Source of the DNA: Isoetes taiwanensis
Lineage: Eukaryota; Streptophyta; Lycopodiopsida; Isoetales; Isoetaceae
DNA length: 64,000 bases
Direction of reading: 5' to 3'
NCBI GenBank assembly: GCA_021234155.1
Contig: JAJEKV010000034.1
Location: forward strand, 1,428,001 to 1,492,000
The translations under genes and the position numbers were made by a program. Shown piece by piece: positions 49,653-61,196 of the stretch. Each line of letters starts with the position of its first letter. The first letter of the stretch is position 1. Under the pieces are notes generated by a model that saw only the letters and a program-made list of their open reading frames with translations, searched no databases and was not told where the DNA came from.

Positions 49653-50225
49653 TGTTTGGGGTCTGGGTTCGGGAACTCCTGGAAGACAGCCCTCTGTGAG
49701 GACCCGTGGATCTAACAGGAGAGTCCGGGGGACTATGTCACGCGGGATTTGCAAGAAGAGAAGAAGAAGAAGAAAACAGAAGAAATGAGAGAAAGATGAT
49801 AAGCTTCCTTGATATCAATGATGAACATACATGAGCTCTCGCAATAGAGAGAAAACTGAAAGGAGACAAGACTCAAAACTCATCTAAAAACTCATGTGCT
49901 AGCTCTACTCATATATATAGTACAATGGCCTTGGGCCCAATATAGACACTCGACCGATCTCGGTGCCGACTCGGAAGGAGGCCCGATTCTTGTGGAATGT
50001 TGGCGGTGCCTCTTGAAGTGCCTAGAATCTCGGCCGACGACGACGGTGGCGGACGGGTCGCCACTTGTCCGAGCGGCGCCTTTGTTGACTGGCCAAAGGC
50101 TTTGACTACGTGGTCTGCCGCTTGGTCTTCATGAGCCTTTGATGGCTGACCCGTGGTCGAGGATCCTTGAGCTTGACCTCGTCTGTCAGATGCATGAATA
50201 GTCCCACTGGAGGCACAGACTAACA
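49653..50225 (-). repeat. 3' LTR of the nested gypsy
   Basis: 573 bp, with many small indels relative to the right copy, including an AAGAAG-rich patch and TTCCTTGATATCAATGATGA. It is preceded on the element strand by the polypurine tract. Confidence 0.92.
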
Positions 50226-50237
50226 CTCCCCACCAAA
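50226..50237 (-). promoter_or_regulatory. Polypurine tract of the nested gypsy
   Basis: On the minus strand, GGTGGGGAG directly precedes the TGTTAGT start of the 3' LTR, the expected plus-strand primer position. Confidence 0.8.
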
Positions 50238-51669
50238 CGACACTCGAAAGTGAAGAAAAGGGAGGAAGTGTTTCTGAGGGCGGGAAGCCATCTGTTCGAA
50301 AGTGATCCTCACGAGTGAGGACTCCGCACCATTATGGTAATCGGCTAATGAGATCCCCCGTGTGTTTGAAGAGCGAGGAGTGTTTTTGGCCAAGGGCAGG
50401 GATCTGCATCAATAAGAAAGCGAGAGCGTACCATGTCTTCAAGGGCGCTGTGGGCGCCCGAAGAAATGTACCGACATTCCATGAGGAGACAGTCCGGAGG
50501 CCAAAGGCAATCCGACACCGGCATTCGGATTGCAAAGGAAAAATGGGACGCCGCCGATTTAAGGAGCTTAGCAAAATGCATTTGAGAGCAGCAAAATCCC
50601 CGCTTGAAGATGGATCAAGGATCGTGAGGTGGTGGCATTCTCGCAAGAAGGTGTCAAGACCATGAAGCGCGCATCCGTAGGGGCGTTTACCAACCACGCT
50701 CATTAGCAATGTAGATCCAATTCGTGGTGGTATCCAGAGTGGCACCTTCTTCCCAATGTGAACGGGCGAACAAAACGTGGATCCCACCGGAGATCCGGCC
50801 GAGATCCGGGTGGTGGTGTCCATCCGGCATGACCATCCATGACCTTGGTCCAAAAAGGAAGGCGCCAATCGAAGTCAGGAACCCGGGGCGTGGAGGTGCG
50901 CCCCGGGGAATCATAGGGAGAAGGAACCATGCCCGTGGGGGTGGGTTCTTGAGCCGGTCTCCCCGAATTGATCGACAAGATCCGGATCAAGATCCCGACA
51001 CCAACGATCCCAAAGAGAAGCAGAGAGTCGAGAGTTGACAGGAGGGCTATCCCATCCCGTGGGGACCGCCTTGCTATCCAACAGAGCTTGTAACCGATTG
51101 TAACCCAAGAGGTGTCTTTGCATATAAATTTGTGCATAGGGAAGATCCTCGGGATGTCCTAGATACTTCGATTTGTTGCGGCGCTTCCGCTTGCCGGAGA
51201 GATAAATGATTGGCAAGCTTCGGGCATGTACTCGATGAAGAGTTTAGGTCCGGCGGGATCCGCAAGATATGGATTGTTATCCCGAAGCACCCATTGCACA
51301 AAGGGGTCACCACGAAAAAGTCTGGCGTGGCCCATTTCCAAAGTGTTCCCGTATCACCCGGATAGAAATCATGAAATATGTAAGCCATGGGCTGAACCAC
51401 TCGAAGGTGATAAAGTCCGGATCGCAACACGGTGTATGAGATCAAAGACCACAAGGGCACAAAGACAACCCTTTGTCTTCAATGGAGAGTTCGGCCAAAT
51501 CCAAGAAAATCTCAGACCGCCGGGGAATATCCACGAGGCCATCTCCGCGATGCCGCCGAAAAGGAAGAGGTGGCGTCGAGCAACCACATAATCGTGATAG
51601 CAGGAGGGAACTGGAAAGTCAACAGGCATTCTGTTAAGAATGGCGGTATGGGCGTCAAGTTTTGCTTGA

Positions 51670-53223
51670 GCCTCATCGGCGAAGCCCGAATAGCTTGCGC
51701 AAACATTGTTCGAGATCACGGATCCGGTTGTCCCTTTCGAAAGCGGCGAAAAGGTGGATCGGGTCACGCACCCGTTTCTCGAAGTGTTGACCGGGAGGAG
51801 GATTTCCCGGAGTATTGAGACGAAGCACGGCAATCTCCGTCATCCAAGATCTTCGTTTTACGCACCTCCGTAGCTGATCTTGAAGAGAGGTGAGCTGAGA
51901 GGTCTGTGTAGAAAGCTGAGCCGTCAAGGAGGCGACTTGAGCGTCCCGTTCTGTAAGGTTTTGAACTTGAGTGCTGAAGTTTTCACAAAGTTCGGAGTAC
52001 AAGGCGTTGAGCTTAGCAATATCTGCATCCTTGGTACTCAGGAGAGCGGCTTTGGACTTGTTGTGCTCCAATAGAGTCTGAATTTCTGATTGAGCCGAGC
52101 CCATTGATCCGCAAGTTGGCTGACTTGAGCTTGTGCACTTTTGAGATCCGCATGAGCCCAGCCAAGAAGAGAGCTTCACGCTTGTCTTGAAGTTTGGCCT
52201 CCAAAGTTGCAACGTGGGCAGTTGCAGCTTGAAGGTCCTGGTGTACCGCATCAGAGGCTTCTAGTGCCCGGTGAACCCCGCTCATAAGAGCGTCTTGGGA
52301 TTCTTGTAACTTGAGAGCAGCAGCTTGAGCATCCTGGCCGATAATCGATACAACAACCCCGACGAGGGTGTTGTGGTGGTGGAGCCGGCTGTTGCCTGGT
52401 TTGTGATGTTTGGGAAAAATGGTGTGAACTGGATGGTGTAGCGGAGGAGGAGACAGTGACATGGGTGTGCGGACTTTGGACATGACCAGGGGAAGACGGG
52501 CGTGAAGTGCCAGCTTGGTGAGTTATTGGAAGGGAGCGCTGAGTGGAATTATGAGAATTTGGTGGTGTGGGAGGGAAGTAATGACGGATGAGGGCTTGAA
52601 AGTGGCCTCCCACAGAAACTTCAGAAATGGAAGTGGTACCCCTAAGGCGGTCCATTTCTTGGAGAAGACGATAGAACATCATTTGGGGCCAATCTATGTG
52701 GTGTTTGGAGTGTGTAGCAGTGAGGACCAGGTTATAGAAAGGCTTTATTGATATGGGTGTTCTTGATAGAATACCCCAAGGAACTTCGCCACGTAAATTT
52801 AACAAAGGTTTACGTGAGGCTTGTCGATATTGGTCGACGATGGACATTGGCATGATAAGCGGTGCACCAAACTCGCGGACATCGAGATCCCAGATAGCGC
52901 ACCATGATACAAAAGGGGTGTGCAAGGGAATATGAAATACCTCAAAATCAAATGTTAGAGTCAATGAAATGGTGGTGCCATCGACCACGCGGGTGTAGCC
53001 TTATGGGTGTTAACGATATTGGCGATGAACCGCTTCAACCGGGTCAGATTTGGAGCCGAAGTTCCATTTGAGAGAATTCGAAAAGCTTGTGGCGTTCAAA
53101 TGACTTCTTTTATTTGGGCCAACAAGGGCGCGCTACTAAAGTGGGCCAAGAAAGATACGATGCAAAAAGAGCCGGATCCTTGGGAGCAAAAGCTTGAAGT
53201 GTAGAAAATCTTGGGGCAGCCAT
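51670..53223 (-). pseudogene. Extra ORF of the nested gypsy downstream of integrase, unknown function
   Basis: Between integrase and the 3' LTR lies 3.7 kb of same-strand sequence. From an ATG at 53223 (MAAPRFSTLQAFAPKDPALF) it can be followed, with frameshifts, through 52251-52988 (FEVFHIPLHTPFVSWCAIWD, a Pro/Ser/His-rich tail). It then reaches 51673-52251, where a coiled coil is evident (DADIAKLNALYSEL, LTERDAQVASLTAQL then STQTSQLTSLQDQL). Tat-branch plant gypsy elements commonly carry an additional ORF; this one I cannot assign. It has no transmembrane pattern suggesting an envelope protein. Confidence 0.5.
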
Positions 53224-54175
53224 GGTAACGATTTGCCGAAACAAAGAGTGATTCCAAAGGCGGAGGACAAAAAGTCGAAAGCACCTGAGGACAAAGGCTA
53301 AGAACGAAAAGGTTTTTAGGGCTACAACCGAGGCGAAGAGGTATGAAGAGGGCGAAACTCGAACCGCTGATGGTGCCGTGTCAAAAGATGCCAAGAAGGG
53401 TATTGAGAGGCAAAATTTGGCTAAGTCCCAAAAAACGTAAGGGAGAAGCAATGAACGGTGAGGATGAGACGTGAAAGAAGGATCGGATGTGACAGGTGGC
53501 AAAGGACACATTAATGTTCGACGGGCGAAAAGAAGGAATGGCATTTAATGCTGGCAACTCGAAGTGGGATATCATTTAAAAGGAATGTGTCGAAGGTACC
53601 ATGGCTAGATATGCGGCGGAGAAAAGATTCTCATTTTAGAAACAAATTTTGCATTGCAAACACGCTGGCGATTTGTGTGATTGGTCCACGCCGACAAGGA
53701 GTTCCTCGCTTACTATATAAGACGAACCGGAGGAACGGCGCATCCGATGGCGCCAAGATGGTCCGCCGGCTTGAACGAAGATCGCACTATGCCCACGAAC
53801 CGCCGAGTGGGTTACATGCAAGATGAATTGTTCGGATCTTCGGGCGCCGCCACAACCGCGGGTATTCGAATGGACGGCTGGTGTGCCGGGATGGCTGAAC
53901 ATCCCGACCGAAGACCAACGGGATGGAGGTGGTTCTCGCACCTTCGCCGGGATCCCGAAGAACCTCTACCATCTCCCTCCGCGATACCTGCTCAAGCTCC
54001 AACCCGAGTAGAGGGTTTTTCCTCTTAGGACTTAGTAGATAGGGCCGAGCCCGCTTTTTGTATATAGGCGCGTGCCCATAGCGAAATAGCTGGGCGCCCA
54101 CATTTTGTAAAAAAATCTCCACTATAATATAATATACCGCCTTTCTAGTCACTTTCGTGGTCTTTGCATCTTGAA

Positions 54176-55250
54176 TCAGATCTGTTTGTTGATTTTCGCC
54201 GGCGCGTGTGATGAAATGTTTTGAGATCTAAAACCATTAACCAATGTAGGTAATGGAGTGCCATCTAACCACGTGAACAATTTGATAAGGGCCAAGCCAA
54301 CGAAACTTGAGTTTACCCGAAAAATTTTTGTACCTGAATCATAAAGAAGAACCAAATCGCCTTCTTTGAATGTTTTTGTCTTCGGGCGCTTGTCATGTAA
54401 AGATTTTTGCAAATCGTTGTCCATGGAGAACACGAATATAAGCATCCCGTCGAAGTTCATCCAACCGTTCTAATTGATAGACCCTTTCTTTGAGTGCGGC
54501 AGGGATTATGAGCGTGCTTGCCGGTTGAAAACCGGAGTGTTGGAAGGATGTATTCAAACGGCATGAGAGCTTCCTGACCATAAACCAATTTAAAAGGAGT
54601 GTGACCGGTAGCAATCTTGAAACAAGTATTGTAGGCCCAAAGAACAGTAGGAAGTTTTGTCTGCCAATCTGTGCGGGAAGCGTCACAAATTTTCTTGAGA
54701 ATGGTGACCAGAGTTTTGTTGGTGCTCTCTGCCAAACCATTGCCTTGAGGATAGTAAGGTGTGCTCTTGTGATGATGTATCAGGAGATAATCCGTCAGCT
54801 CCTTGATAGTATGATTGATGAAATGGACACCACTGTCCACCACCAGCTCAGGTGGGGCAGCCAATCGCGATAATTTGTTGATAGAGGACCCTAGCTGTGC
54901 TTGCGGCAGTGTTGTCTGGAAGTGCACAAGCTTCCGCCCATTTGGTGGCGTAGTCAGTGAGGACCAGAATGTAACGGGCACGGGTGTGCCGCGCAGGAGG
55001 ATCTATAGGTCCCACAAAGTCCATTCCCCATTTGCTGAAGGGAAGTGGCGTGGCGACCGGCGTCAAGGGAAGAGCCGCCACGGGCCGGGGCGTCCCACCA
55101 CCCGCTGGCAAGCGCCACACGCGGGCGTGGCGTATGAGCATCTTTGAAGAGCGTGGGCCAATAATACCCCCGAGAAGGATTTTTGCGTCTTTGTGGTGTC
55201 ACCATGAAAATGACCACCACCAAGCCCTTGATGAGCTTCTCGAACAATAT
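54176..55250 (-). pseudogene. Nested gypsy integrase
   Basis: Minus frames include KWGMDFVGPIDPP (first catalytic Asp) near 55000-55040, VVDSGVHFINHTIKELTDYL near 54785-54850 (second Asp), and YYPQGNGLAESTNKTLVTIL near 54715-54770 (Glu). LWAYNTCFKIATGHTPFKLV follows near 54590-54650, then FKEGDLVLLYDS near 54335-54370. The DD-E set is present but split by frameshifts. No chromodomain is seen at the end. Confidence 0.85.
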
Positions 55251-55582
55251 CTGAACTTCATGAGGTAGAACACGGATGGCCGGCTGATGGTGTCCTTACC
55301 CTTTTGTAGAGATGTCCTGCAACCATGGTGCGTCACCGGACCTCTGGAGAAATTGATGGCGACGGGATTGTCGCTTGGGCGAGAGAGCGTCTGGCCTTCC
55401 GGTGGAAGATCACCCGTGGAGGAGGTAATCCGCTGAAAATCATGGAACCAATGTGGTGTTGCCGTGACTAAAAAGAGCTGGAGCATCGTGAAAGGCATCC
55501 GAGACTCCGCCTGAGGGATCATCCGTGGATGCGTGAAAGATAATCCGAACGACATGAGATTTTGGCCGCCTTATGAACGATT

Positions 55583-57100
55583 TCAAAAGGAGCAAATTCT
55601 TGGAGAAGAAGGACCCAACGAAAGCAATGCGCCCGTGGGCGTGGACTTGTTGATCAAATAGAGGAGTGCTTGGTGGTCCACAAAGAACTTGATTTGACTG
55701 CCCAAAAGGTAATGACGGAAGCGTTGGACCTGAAAAATGAGACCCAAAGCTTCACGCCCGCGGCGAGAATAGTTGCGCCAGCCAGAATTGAGTTTTCTAC
55801 CGGGCGAAGCGATTTGGTTTGTCGGTGTCGCATCATATTCTTGAGAAAGAACAGCTCCAATAGCAAAACGCCAGACATCGACATGAACGTGAAAGGGCTT
55901 GTCCCATTGAGGAGGAACAAGAACCGTGCCTCGAGTAAGCAAAAGCTTCAAATTGTTGGAAGCAAAGATCCGCCGGGAATTCCAAGCCCGGGTAGATTCG
56001 GCCACCGTGAGTTTATGAATGGGATCTCGCAATGGCTGCTAGTCCCGGTATGAAGGTGGAGTAATAATTGACCTTACCCAGAAAGAGCGTGTCTCCTTGA
56101 TATTGGCTGGTGCTTGAGCCTTGAGCACACAACCCATTTTGGCGGGATCCGTGGTGATACCGCTTTGTCGGACAACATGGCCTAACGTAACACCGAGGGT
56201 GACGCAAAAGGTGCATTTCTCAGATTGAGACTAATGCCTACTCATCACATTTCGGAAGACGAGTTCCAATTTATCCAAATGGTCAGCCATGGAACTCAGA
56301 GGCGAGAAGTCATCTTGAAAAATTTGCAAGAAGGGATTTTTCTTCATGAAATCATGAAAACCGAGAGCATGATGCTGAAAACGTTGATGGAGAGTTTGAT
56401 AGTCAAAGGAACCACCTTGTAGGCAAAAGTGCCCACGGGGTGGTGAAGGTAGTCTTGAGTTGATCGTGATTCTTTGATTGAGATCTGATTGTAGCCGAAA
56501 AAACCATCCATGAAGGAGTACATCTCATGTCAATTTCCGCCTTGGCGATCACGGTAATTAGGGTTGAGCTCATCTTGTCGTTGCTACAGTCGCGGATGTA
56601 TCGATTTGGTAGGAATGGTGAGTTCCCCAAGCTTTTGTTGATTCCCGAAGATCTTTGTAACTCCGGCGAAAATGTGTTTGAATTTTTGAACGGCTTGACG
56701 GCCCTGCTACGATAAGGAGCCGGAAGATTTGGCAAAGAATGCGACAAGGTTGATTGTTGCCGACGTCCACAATCTCGACTTCGGAGTCCGAAGATGGGGT
56801 ATTACGTCGGTATCTGGACAATGTGTGCGCAGGAGGTTGGAGCATAACCGATCGCGGGTACTTTGCGTGGTGAAAAAAGAGGGTTGCTTTCGGTTTCATC
56901 CAGCAGAGGTTGCTTCATGACAAATAAGGTACATCAAACAGAGTTGCGGGAGGTTCAGCATCGAAAAGTGATCAACGTTGGATTCGGATTGCAAAGGAGC
57001 GGTAGGGGTCAAGCAAAGCAGCCACGGCACCTCGATCAAGAGTCATTTCTCCCCAAGGATCAAAGATATTCGGTAGGATGACAGAGGCGGAGACTTCGCA
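55583..57100 (-). pseudogene. Nested gypsy reverse transcriptase and RNase H
   Basis: RNase H is clear at 55590-56000: HVHVDVWRFAIGAVLSQEYD, LNSGWRNYSRRGREALGLIF, and FFVDHQALLYLIN. Upstream, QGDTLFLGKVNYYSTFIP (about 56050-56100) is the end of the connection domain, and KTTFTTPWALLP (about 56425-56460) is a damaged ITPWGTF motif. The palm region is badly degraded. Confidence 0.8.
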
Positions 57101-57174
57101 GGTGGAGCCCCGAACTTGATAAATATTCTGAGCTTCTTGAATCGGCCCGGTTCGAGAGAGAGGGGTTCGCATTG

Positions 57175-57600
57175 TCAACAGAAATGATCCCACTTTGTTT
57201 GCAAGTCCATGGTGGCATTGAGATGACCATCGTTGATGACTAACCGTCCGCGGGCCCAAGAATGGATACTCTTTGCTGGCGGAGAAAAGGTCTGTAGGCC
57301 CAAGATTTCATAGTCACCGGATCTTCGCCAGACTTTCCAAACTCCAAATTCCATGGGGAAGCGGAGATCACCAATGTTGATGTGAAGAATAGGTGTGGCG
57401 CCTTGAGGTCGCGTGATATGGCCATTAGCCAATTTGATGTCATATGGGGCACGAAAGAGTTGTGTGATGCCCATTTGTTTTGCGGAGTTTATCCGGTGAT
57501 GAGATTGACCGCGCTACCTCCATCTATTTGAACATGGTTGACTTGCTGATTACCCAACGTGGCATGGACCGTGGGTGTAGAGGTAGCCACGTACCCAACT
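57175..57600 (-). pseudogene. Nested gypsy protease
   Basis: Near 57490-57545 the minus strand reads VNHVQIDGGSAVNLIT, with DGGS in place of the usual DTG/DSG active site, a variant typical of Tat-like elements. The frame 57175-57474 continues with LFRAPYDIKLANGHI, FPMEFGVWKV and further protease-like sequence. Confidence 0.65.
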
Positions 57601-57879
57601 AAAACAGGTTGGGAGTGGTAACTGGTCCTGAGAGCGGGACGAGTTTTAAAATGGTTGCCAAGCTTAAAGGAATTTTGATCTTGGCTAGCTCCTCTTGGAG
57701 TTCTAGAGGCACATGAGAAAAAAAGATCTGGCTGGTGCTACCGGCGGAGTGCGTGGCGGGGAAGCGGTAAGAATCTTTGAGTAAGTCAACCTCGGCAGCA
57801 ATATTGGGATACGTCCCGAGGCGTGGAGGTTGAGATGTGGAAGGGGTATCTTGTCTTTGTTGAGCTCTAGTGGTGGCAT

Positions 57880-59200
57880 GAACATTTGCCAAGGTGCGCG
57901 CCTTCAAAGGCTTGCATGAGGTTCAAAATGCTTTGTCGAACTTTGGGCATGACATGTGGCATAAGCTTCTCCAAGTCGGTGCAAAGTGAACCTTTTTTTC
58001 GTCCTCATGAGGAATGGTGTCAACCGCAAAGGCAAGGTTCGTGCCATTCGAATAATGGTCAAGGGCGTGATGCCTTGGTCCGGCGTGAAACTAAACCAAC
58101 CCAATTTGACTACCGGACCGGAGGATTAAGTGCCCGAAAAATTTCCTCTTGTGCTTGTTGATCCAGCCGAGGTTGATTTGTTTGGAGCTGGTTGATAGCG
58201 TGATTGCCGAGGTGCTCTTGGTGGCTTCTTAAGAACTGGTCTCTCGCCTTGTTTGCCATTAGCAATCCGAGTTGGTAAGCCGTGAGGCGGACCGATGTGG
58301 TCCGATTTGTGCCGTGAAGCCGCACTGAACTTGTGGAAGTTGAGGACACGCCGTGGTGGTATGACCCCATTCTTGACAAAGGATAACACCGAGCTTTAGG
58401 AGGATCAAAAGGAGGACGTTGGTTGGATCCCCGTGGTTGCTCCCGCTGCTGATAGAGTTGCGTGGGTTGCACCCGCCGGTGGTGGTCACCGATAGTGCGA
58501 TTGTTGCCGAGGTGTGGTTTGTACTTGATAAACCATTTTGTTGCGAACGGTGTGGGATGAGTGCGAGTGCACTCTTCCGCGGCATGATTGCACATGTTGC
58601 ATCGCTTTTAATGAGGCGGCCATTGGTGGAGTTGCACTCATTTGCCAAATGGCCTTGGTATTTGCAAAGATGGCACCGTGATTTGATCGCTACTGTAGAT
58701 TAGCGTGTTGAGGCCGAAATACCGTGGAACCATGACAGTGGAATGAACGGGAGCTCTTGAAGAGCCACGCCTCGGAGGAAACATTGATCGAAAGGATTGA
58801 CAGTCGATATAGCCTCCCAAAGTCTTGGGACGCAGTGTATTCATCATGAGTCGAATAGCCGGAGGAAGTCCTGGAGAAACCGCACCAAAATCTGGCTCCT
58901 GGTGGGGTATTCCTTGAGCTTACTTAGCGTAATGTGAAGTCGATCCATAAAATCCCTGCATCTCAGCGGGCTCTTGTTGAAGTTCATTGAGTTGCTTGAG
59001 ATGAAGTTGATCATCATCCGTGGTTCCATAATGAGACGTAAAAGCGCTCGCATTTCGACCATCTTTTGTTTCCAATGGCTTTTGTTGGACATGAGCCATT
59101 GATGAGGAGAGCCAACACGCAGGTGGTGGAAAAAGATGTGGAATTTCAGTTGAGGTTGCGCATGACCATTTAGGACAGCTAGAGCCTCAAATTCTTCCAT
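57880..59200 (-). pseudogene. Nested gypsy gag
   Basis: A CX2CX4HX4C knuckle (CHLCKYQGHLANEC) is visible near 58640-58690, and a second damaged one (CQEWGHTTTAC) near 58350-58385. Upstream, 58844-59200 (FHIFFHHLRVGSPHQWLMS, CRDFMDRLHITLSKLKEY) fits the capsid region. Frames are broken several times. Confidence 0.65.
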
Positions 59201-59916
59201 GTGGGCCCCAGCACTTTGGTCTAACGGTTTGCCTTCGTGTTGCCAAAGGTGGGATAAGTCCGTTTAGAGTCCAAAGGTAGATGTGAAAGTGCTTGGCGGA
59301 CAGAACGAAGATAGTGAGGATATTGAGGTTGAGTTGGATGTGGCATGGTGCCCGGCTGACCCCGATGAAGGGTGACCGTGGTTGAGAAACCGAAGCAGCG
59401 GGAGCATTGGTTTTGAGATCCGTAAGGTTGTAAAAACGAAGGGCGCGGGGAAAACGAGGGAAAGGATATTCCCGGTAGGCAGGAGACGCGGTAGATAGCC
59501 GCGTCTACCCCGGCGGAGATGATGGTTGTGAAGGAAGAGGCGATGGCCCAAGAATGATGGATGTAGGCATGTTCAAAGGGTATGAAAGTACGGTTGAGAA
59601 GGTTGAGCCCCATAAGGCCCCCGATAGTGATGAGGGACCGAGGTTGTGAGCAATGTTTGCACGCTTTGGGGGGAACCGGGACGAGACAGACACGACATCA
59701 GGGTGGGCGCCGACCGAGCCCTAGACCGAAGATGGCCTCCTCCCTATGTCATAAGCAGATCCATACATGTCGCTGGTCAGCTTCCCGACGCCGATGTCGC
59801 CTGCAAGCGAGAGGCCGCTCGAGAAAGGAGTTCTTCCGGGCGTGAAGTTACTAATACACATGGCGGCGTATTTAAGAAAGTAGGATGGAATCGTGACCCG
59901 CAGCCGGGCGAAGCAA

Positions 59917-60494
59917 TGTTTGGCGCCCGATTCGAACTCGAAGACAGCCCCTCTGGAGGACCCGTGGATCTAACAGAGAGTCCGGGGGACTATGTCACGG
60001 GATTTGCAAGAAGAGAAGAAGAAGAAGAAAAACAGAAGAAATGAGAGAAAGATGATAAGCTTCCTTGATATCAATGATGAACATACATGAGCTCTCGCAA
60101 GAGAGAAAACCGAAAGGAGACAAGACTCAAAACTCATCTAAAAAAACTCATGTGCTAGCTCTACTCATATATAGTACAATGGCCTTGGGCCCAATATAGA
60201 CACTGACCGATCTCGGTGCCGACTCTGGAAGGAGGCCTGATTTGCGGTGAATGTTGGCGGTGCCTCTTGAAGTGCCTAGAATTCACCTGACGCCGACGCT
60301 GGCGGTGACGGGTCGCCACTTGTCCGAGCGGGCGCTTGTTGTTGACGGGCCAAAGGCTTTGACCAGCGGCGGGTCCGCCGCTTGGTCTTCATGGAGCCTT
60401 TGATGGCTGACCCGTGGCTGACTGAGGATCCTTGAGCTTGACCTGGTCTGTCGTATGCATGAATAGTCCTGTACCAGGAGGCACAGGACTAACA
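59917..60494 (-). repeat. 5' LTR of the nested gypsy
   Basis: 578 bp copy matching the left LTR. On the element strand it starts TGTTAGTCCTGTGCC and ends CCAAACA. The sequence next to it (TTGCTTCGCCCGG…) is not a standard iMet primer site, so the primer tRNA is uncertain. Confidence 0.92.
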
Positions 60495-60564
60495 ACCTCC
60501 AAGGATGCGCCAGGAGCATGTTAGGTCCATACCTAATTGGTCTCCCGCGCACGCTTAGAGGGGT
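60495..60564 (+). repeat. Palindromic repeat unit 0 (split by the nested gypsy)
   Basis: This is the right part of a unit whose left edge, ending in ACACCTC, is at about 49646-49652. Conserved parts are ACCTCCAAG, GTTAGGTCC, and CGCGCACGCTTAGAGGGGT. Confidence 0.85.
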
Positions 60565-60710
60565 CATCCCATATGAACCCTAGAACTCGGCCTTAGGAGC
60601 CCCAGATTGTAAAAGAAAAGATGAAATCCCATTTAAAAAACTCGAATTAGCTAGAGTTGTATGCTAAAACACAGAAAAAAAAAAATTAAGTAAAAGTCAT
60701 TTTTGGAGCA

Positions 60711-60767
60711 ACACCTCTAAGGGAGGTCATGACCTAACACCCTTCTCGCGCATGCTTAGAGGGGTCC
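60711..60767 (+). repeat. Palindromic repeat unit 1 (shortened)
   Basis: ACACCTCTAAGGG…GACCTAACACCCTT…GCTTAGAGGGGT. The left half of the inner palindrome is deleted, leaving a new GGTCATGACC palindrome. Confidence 0.9.
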
Positions 60768-60906
60768 CCTAAAAGTGACCTCGGAATTTGATCAAAACTT
60801 ACTCAAATTGTAAAAGTAATGATAGAATCTTGCTTAGAATGCTTAAATTAGTGGAAAAGGCATGTTAAATTGTGTAAATTGGATAAGTTTAGAGCAGAAA
60901 GGGACA

Positions 60907-60978
60907 ACACCTCTAAGGGTGCCCCAGGGCATAGTTAGGTCCGGACCTAACACCCTTCTCGCGCACGCTTAGAGGGGT
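60907..60978 (+). repeat. Palindromic repeat unit 2 (best-preserved palindrome)
   Basis: 72 bp. It contains a perfect 18-bp palindrome GTTAGGTCCGGACCTAAC, flanked by AAGGGTG…CACCCTT arms and by CCTCTAAG…CTTAGAGG arms. The left arm could pair with either right arm, so two alternative folds are possible. Confidence 0.92.
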
Positions 60979-61059
60979 TTGAGGGAAAATAGTCGAAGAA
61001 GACCTCACTTTGATCCAAGGTGGGGAGAATTTCGTCAGCAAACCAACAAAATAACTTAT

Positions 61060-61094
61060 TGGGCCAAACCCTAAAAATTAAACCCTATAAAATA
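61060..61094 (+). promoter_or_regulatory. Site II/telo-box/TATA promoter of the H3-fusion gene
   Basis: TGGGCC (61060-61065, a site II core) directly abuts AAACCCTAA (61066-61074, telo-box), and TATAAAATA follows at 61086. This pairing is characteristic of plant genes expressed in dividing cells, such as ribosomal protein and replication genes. The TATA box lies about 110 bp before the chosen ATG. Confidence 0.7.
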
Positions 61095-61196
61095 GTAGAC
61101 TTAGGCCTCATTTTTAGGGTTTCCAACGTTGTTCTTCGAGCTCGTCCCAATAGGCGATCTTCTGGCGCCCTGATCCAAATCGATCGCTGCCAAACA

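Larger units (their letters stand above)
49653..60494 (-). mobile_element. Nested Ty3/gypsy (Tat-like) element, antisense, with 5-bp TSD
   Basis: Two LTR copies (49653-50225 and 59917-60494) begin TGTTTGG and end ACTAACA on the plus strand, that is TGTTAGT…CCAAACA on the element strand. Both outer flanks are ACCTC (49648-49652 and 60495-60499), a perfect 5-bp target duplication. On the minus strand the order is 5' LTR, gag with CCHC knuckles, protease, reverse transcriptase, RNase H, integrase, an extra ORF region, PPT, 3' LTR. The 10.8-kb body is structurally complete but heavily frameshifted. Confidence 0.93.

Noticed and set aside
51432-51818. Plus-strand ORFs of 100-130 residues in the 50-60 kb block
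   Set aside because: They are antisense shadows of the minus-strand gypsy and show no domain.
61020-61196. In-frame upstream extension of the H3-fusion ORF starting at ATG 61020
   Set aside because: The site II/telo-box/TATA promoter lies inside this extension, and the downstream ATG begins exactly with the H3 tail sequence in good context, so the extension is most likely untranslated.
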